Notes under the pieces: generated by a model | What the model was told of the DNA's origin: nothing | The model's database searches: none | The model's input: the letters and a program-made list of their open reading frames with translations, nothing else | Program-made: the position numbers and the translations under genes | Assembly (NCBI GenBank): GCA_903851415.1 | Contig: CAINOE010000021.1 | Coordinates: 19,471 to 83,470, forward strand | Length of the DNA: 64,000 nucleotides | Source of the DNA: an uncultured Rhodopila sp. | GTDB taxonomy: Bacteria; Pseudomonadota; Alphaproteobacteria; Acetobacterales; Acetobacteraceae | Reading direction: 5' to 3' | Shown here: positions 62,552 through 64,000 of the stretch, piece after piece | Layout of the letters: each line of letters starts with the position of its first letter | Position numbering within the stretch: the stretch's first letter is position 1

Positions 62552-62911
62552 CTATAAGACCGGGCGCGAATCCGGTCCGGGAAATGCTGTGATCAGCCGC
62601 GGCGGCTGGCCGCCCTCAACTGCCCATATCGTCGTGACACAGGGATTGCGACCGTCCGGGGTCTGCAAATTGCAGCGGACCCGACAGCGCATCCCGTCGT
62701 CTGCCGGCACGCGGCCGACAACGACATTGTTCGCCGGGTGCGCCGCGAGCGCCAACCGAAGCTCGGTCCATTGTTCGGACGTAAATCCGAACAGACTGAA
62801 GAACGCCGCCTTCCCGGCGTTGTCCGGATGTTCGGCCGCAAGCAGGTAATCTCGCACCTTTTCCGGCGCCACGGTCGCATTCGCGGCGCCCGGAACGCGG
62901 GTTGCGCTCAT
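62552..62911 (-). CDS. DUF6883-like protein
   Basis: 119 residues. The core VAPEKVRDYLLAAEHPDNAG, KAAFFSLFGFTSEQWTELRL fits the DUF6883 opening (a Cys-free EKLxxYLLxxxHPxGxxKAxFF pattern). It continues NVVVGRVPADDGMRCRVRC, NLQTPDGRNPCVTTIWAVEG and ends LITAFPG. Members have a compact alpha+beta fold also found as polymorphic-toxin or toxin-antitoxin components, but biochemistry is lacking. It overlaps the upstream DUF4926 gene by four bases. Confidence 0.75.
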   Translation of the reverse strand: MSATRVPGAANATVAPEKVRDYLLAAEHPDNAGKAAFFSLFGFTSEQWTELRLALAAHPANNVVVGRVPADDGMRCRVRCNLQTPDGRNPCVTTIWAVEGGQPPRLITAFPGPDSRPVL

Positions 62912-63159
62912 GCGGCGATGTCGTCGGCCTTGACCGTGGCGATAGCCCGGAAGGGCATGGTAAACTCGACCTCGCAGGCAGTGCCGCTGCTCCAGACATG
63001 AACGACTGTGCCGGTGGATCCGGCGGGCACTTGTCCCTCTTCCGATGGCACGGGCCGGGAGAGCGTGACGCGCGACAACTCCTGAAAACTCCGCTTGGTT
63101 GCGGAGGTGTCCGTCACAGCCCCGGGGGGCTTGGCGCTCGTGGTTTCAGTCCAGCGCAT
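62908..63159 (-). CDS. DUF4926-domain protein
   Basis: 83 residues from MRWTETTSAKPPGAV. The C-terminal half (LSRVTLSRPVPSEEGQVPAG, STGTVVHVWSSGTACEVEF, VKADDI) matches DUF4926, a small SH3-like beta-barrel domain. DUF4926 genes are repeatedly found next to DUF6883 genes, as here with an ATGA overlap, and the pair is suspected to be toxin-antitoxin-like. The reading frame stays open upstream, but the sequence there comes from the duplicated smc piece. Confidence 0.75.
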   Translation of the reverse strand: MRWTETTSAKPPGAVTDTSATKRSFQELSRVTLSRPVPSEEGQVPAGSTGTVVHVWSSGTACEVEFTMPFRAIATVKADDIAA

Positions 63160-63207
63160 GGTTCGCTGCCTGCTGAAAGCTGGATGATATCTGAGTGACG
63201 GTGACCA

Positions 63208-63260
63208 TTCCAGCCATTGTTCGCCCGGATGTTCGGCGGCGGCCGCGCGCATCTGGCTCT
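63208..63260. repeat. 53-bp stray copy of an smc segment
   Basis: Identical to 61811-61863 inside smc except for two positions (T/C at the eighth and A/G at the sixteenth base). In smc it encodes QLLFTRMFGGGRAHLAL in the C-terminal head domain. Here it is non-coding, in the same orientation 1.4 kb downstream, and runs directly into a degenerate copy of the dispersed palindrome. Confidence 0.85.
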
Positions 63261-63330
63261 TCTTGTCCGGGCCACCCATCGTGGCATGTGCTGGCGCGGA
63301 AGGCCGCCGTCAGGGGGCCATGATGCGGGG
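63261..63330. repeat. Degenerate CGTCATGG-family palindrome next to the smc copy
   Basis: CTTGTCCGGGCCACCCATCGTGGCATG, then GGCCGCCGTCAGGGGGCCATGATG: fragments of the same arms seen at the other intergenic copies, here strongly diverged. It abuts the stray smc segment without a gap. Confidence 0.4.
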
Positions 63331-63364
63331 CGGGGGGAGAAAGCGGCGCTCCTCGCGCACGTCC

Positions 63365-63886
63365 TCACTCATCCAGCGCCAGCACCCCGAAGCTGGCCAG
63401 CCAGTGCTCGCCCATGTATTCGCCCGCGACATGCGGCAGAGCGGCGCCAAGATGCGCCTCCGCAGCACGCAGCATCACCGCCCGCCTTGCGTCGTCCGGC
63501 GCCAGCGCGCCGGCGAGCGATCGCCAGCACCATGCCCGGCTCAGGTTCAGCCCGTCCAGATGCGCGATCTTGCCGTCGCTGCGATCTGTCACCACGGCCG
63601 GCCGGAACAGCGCGTCCGGCCGGCTTGCGGCGAGGCCGGGGAGGAAGCAATCGAACCAGGGCAGGAACCGCTCCGGCGGCAAGACCCGCCGCATGCACTC
63701 GGCTTCGGTCAGCGCCGGGGACAGAAAGTCGTCGCCCGACGGCTCCGGGGCCTGGCAGCCGGAATCGGCGCCATACCAGCGCTCCGCCGTCGCGCGCAGC
63801 AAGCCGCGCAGCGGAGGATGGTCGTGCGCCAAGGCGAGGGCAAACGCGGTGTTGAAATGGGGTGCGAACCAAAGTTGTGCGATCAA
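63365..63886 (-). CDS. DUF2891-family protein, N-terminally truncated
   Basis: 173 residues from a TTG that overlaps the upstream stop codon (TTGA). The C-terminal half of DUF2891 is well preserved: HFNTAFALALAHDHPPLRGL, APEPSGDDFLSPALTEAECM, RRVLPPERFLPWFDCFLPG, VVTDRSDGKIAHLDGLNLSR, AWCWRSLAGAL and VAGEYMGEHWLASFGVLAL. Full-length proteins have about 330 residues and an alpha/alpha-barrel-like fold; the N-terminal half, with the conserved GCFDWHSxVH region, is absent. It may be a decayed gene or may have been joined to the upstream frame. Function of the family is unknown. Confidence 0.75.
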   Translation of the reverse strand: MIAQLWFAPHFNTAFALALAHDHPPLRGLLRATAERWYGADSGCQAPEPSGDDFLSPALTEAECMRRVLPPERFLPWFDCFLPGLAASRPDALFRPAVVTDRSDGKIAHLDGLNLSRAWCWRSLAGALAPDDARRAVMLRAAEAHLGAALPHVAGEYMGEHWLASFGVLALDE

Positions 63887-64000
63887 GCGGCGACCTCCGA
63901 TGATACTCCTGGCCGGTTGAGATTGGCGGGCGGGTTTGCGGCGAGCGCGGCCCAATAGTCTTCCCATTCGCCGTTCAGGCGATTGATCCGCAGCGCGAGC
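63883..64000 (-). CDS. C-terminal end of an unidentified gene (partial)
   Basis: The frame entering from the right edge reads LALRINRLNGEWEDYWAALA, then ANPPANLNRPGVSSEVAA and stops. There are too few residues to name a family. Its stop overlaps the TTG start of the DUF2891 fragment, so the two were translated together or result from a rearrangement that removed the DUF2891 N-terminus. Confidence 0.4.
   Translation of the reverse strand, partial: LALRINRLNGEWEDYWAALAANPPANLNRPGVSSEVAA

Overview
The window is about 64 kb of high-GC DNA from an alphaproteobacterial chromosome. The gene content (phasin, AerR/PpaA-like B12 regulator, FNR-type box, alphaproteobacterial-style LexA half-sites, liv transporters, MetY, GSH-dependent formaldehyde dehydrogenase, smc/dciA/mutY) fits Rhodospirillales/Acetobacteraceae best. 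That placement is inference from gene families and base composition, not from a marker-gene tree.

Layout. 1-3.5 kb: a benABC benzoate dioxygenase operon (benC runs off the left edge) with a divergent benM-type LysR gene and a near-perfect BenM/CatM operator. 3.5-5.4 kb: decayed mobile DNA, namely a possible relaxase remnant and a short IS66 element with an internally deleted transposase, inserted beside a tRNA-Ser gene. 5.5-9.4 kb: livHMGF branched-chain amino-acid (or related substrate) ABC transporter; a candidate binding protein lies at 15-16.2 kb. 9.4-11.2 kb: a cluster of toxin-antitoxin and small-gene debris (TumE-type pair with a truncated toxin, an amber-interrupted DUF6572 gene, an intact VapC/Phd pair). 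11.2-26 kb: housekeeping and accessory genes (MFS permease, ketopantoate-reductase-like enzyme, YeeE/YedE pair, PqiA, Uma2, hemolysin III, Zur-box-controlled ZnuA, YgjP peptidase, amidase, a membrane-fused hydrolase and an HD phosphohydrolase).

26.1-26.5 kb holds the most unusual object: a tRNA-Leu(CAA) gene split by a 227-nt group I intron. It is followed by an FNR-type box and an AerR/PpaA-like cobalamin-binding regulator. 27.5-33.7 kb is a defence/accessory island: NYN-LOTUS protein, a type II restriction-modification operon with an unrecognised PD-(D/E)XK nuclease, a convergent vsr gene broken by an amber codon, an AbiEi-like antitoxin with a collapsed partner, a tRNA-Arg followed by a LivF fragment, and a second TumE-type pair with a frameshifted toxin.

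33.9-49.8 kb is mostly metabolism: transketolase and 6-phosphogluconate dehydrogenase, two alpha/beta hydrolases, a DUF3311/SSS symporter pair, SDR enzymes, phasin, FrnE-like DsbA, MetY, duplicated DUF1640 coiled-coil proteins, formaldehyde dehydrogenase, and a REC-EAL c-di-GMP phosphodiesterase. 50-55.7 kb is a TonB receptor/YfiR/hybrid kinase group. 55.7-62.3 kb carries a PemK-like/RHH pair and the conserved mutY-dciA-dsbA-smc block. The right end holds a DUF4926-DUF6883 pair, a 53-bp stray copy of an smc segment, and a truncated DUF2891 gene.

A recurring theme is erosion: several small accessory genes carry single amber codons or one-base indels, while their antitoxin or methyltransferase partners stay intact. 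A family of CGTCATGG...CCATGACG palindromes is scattered through intergenic DNA, and one copy forms the 5' end of a toxin reading frame.
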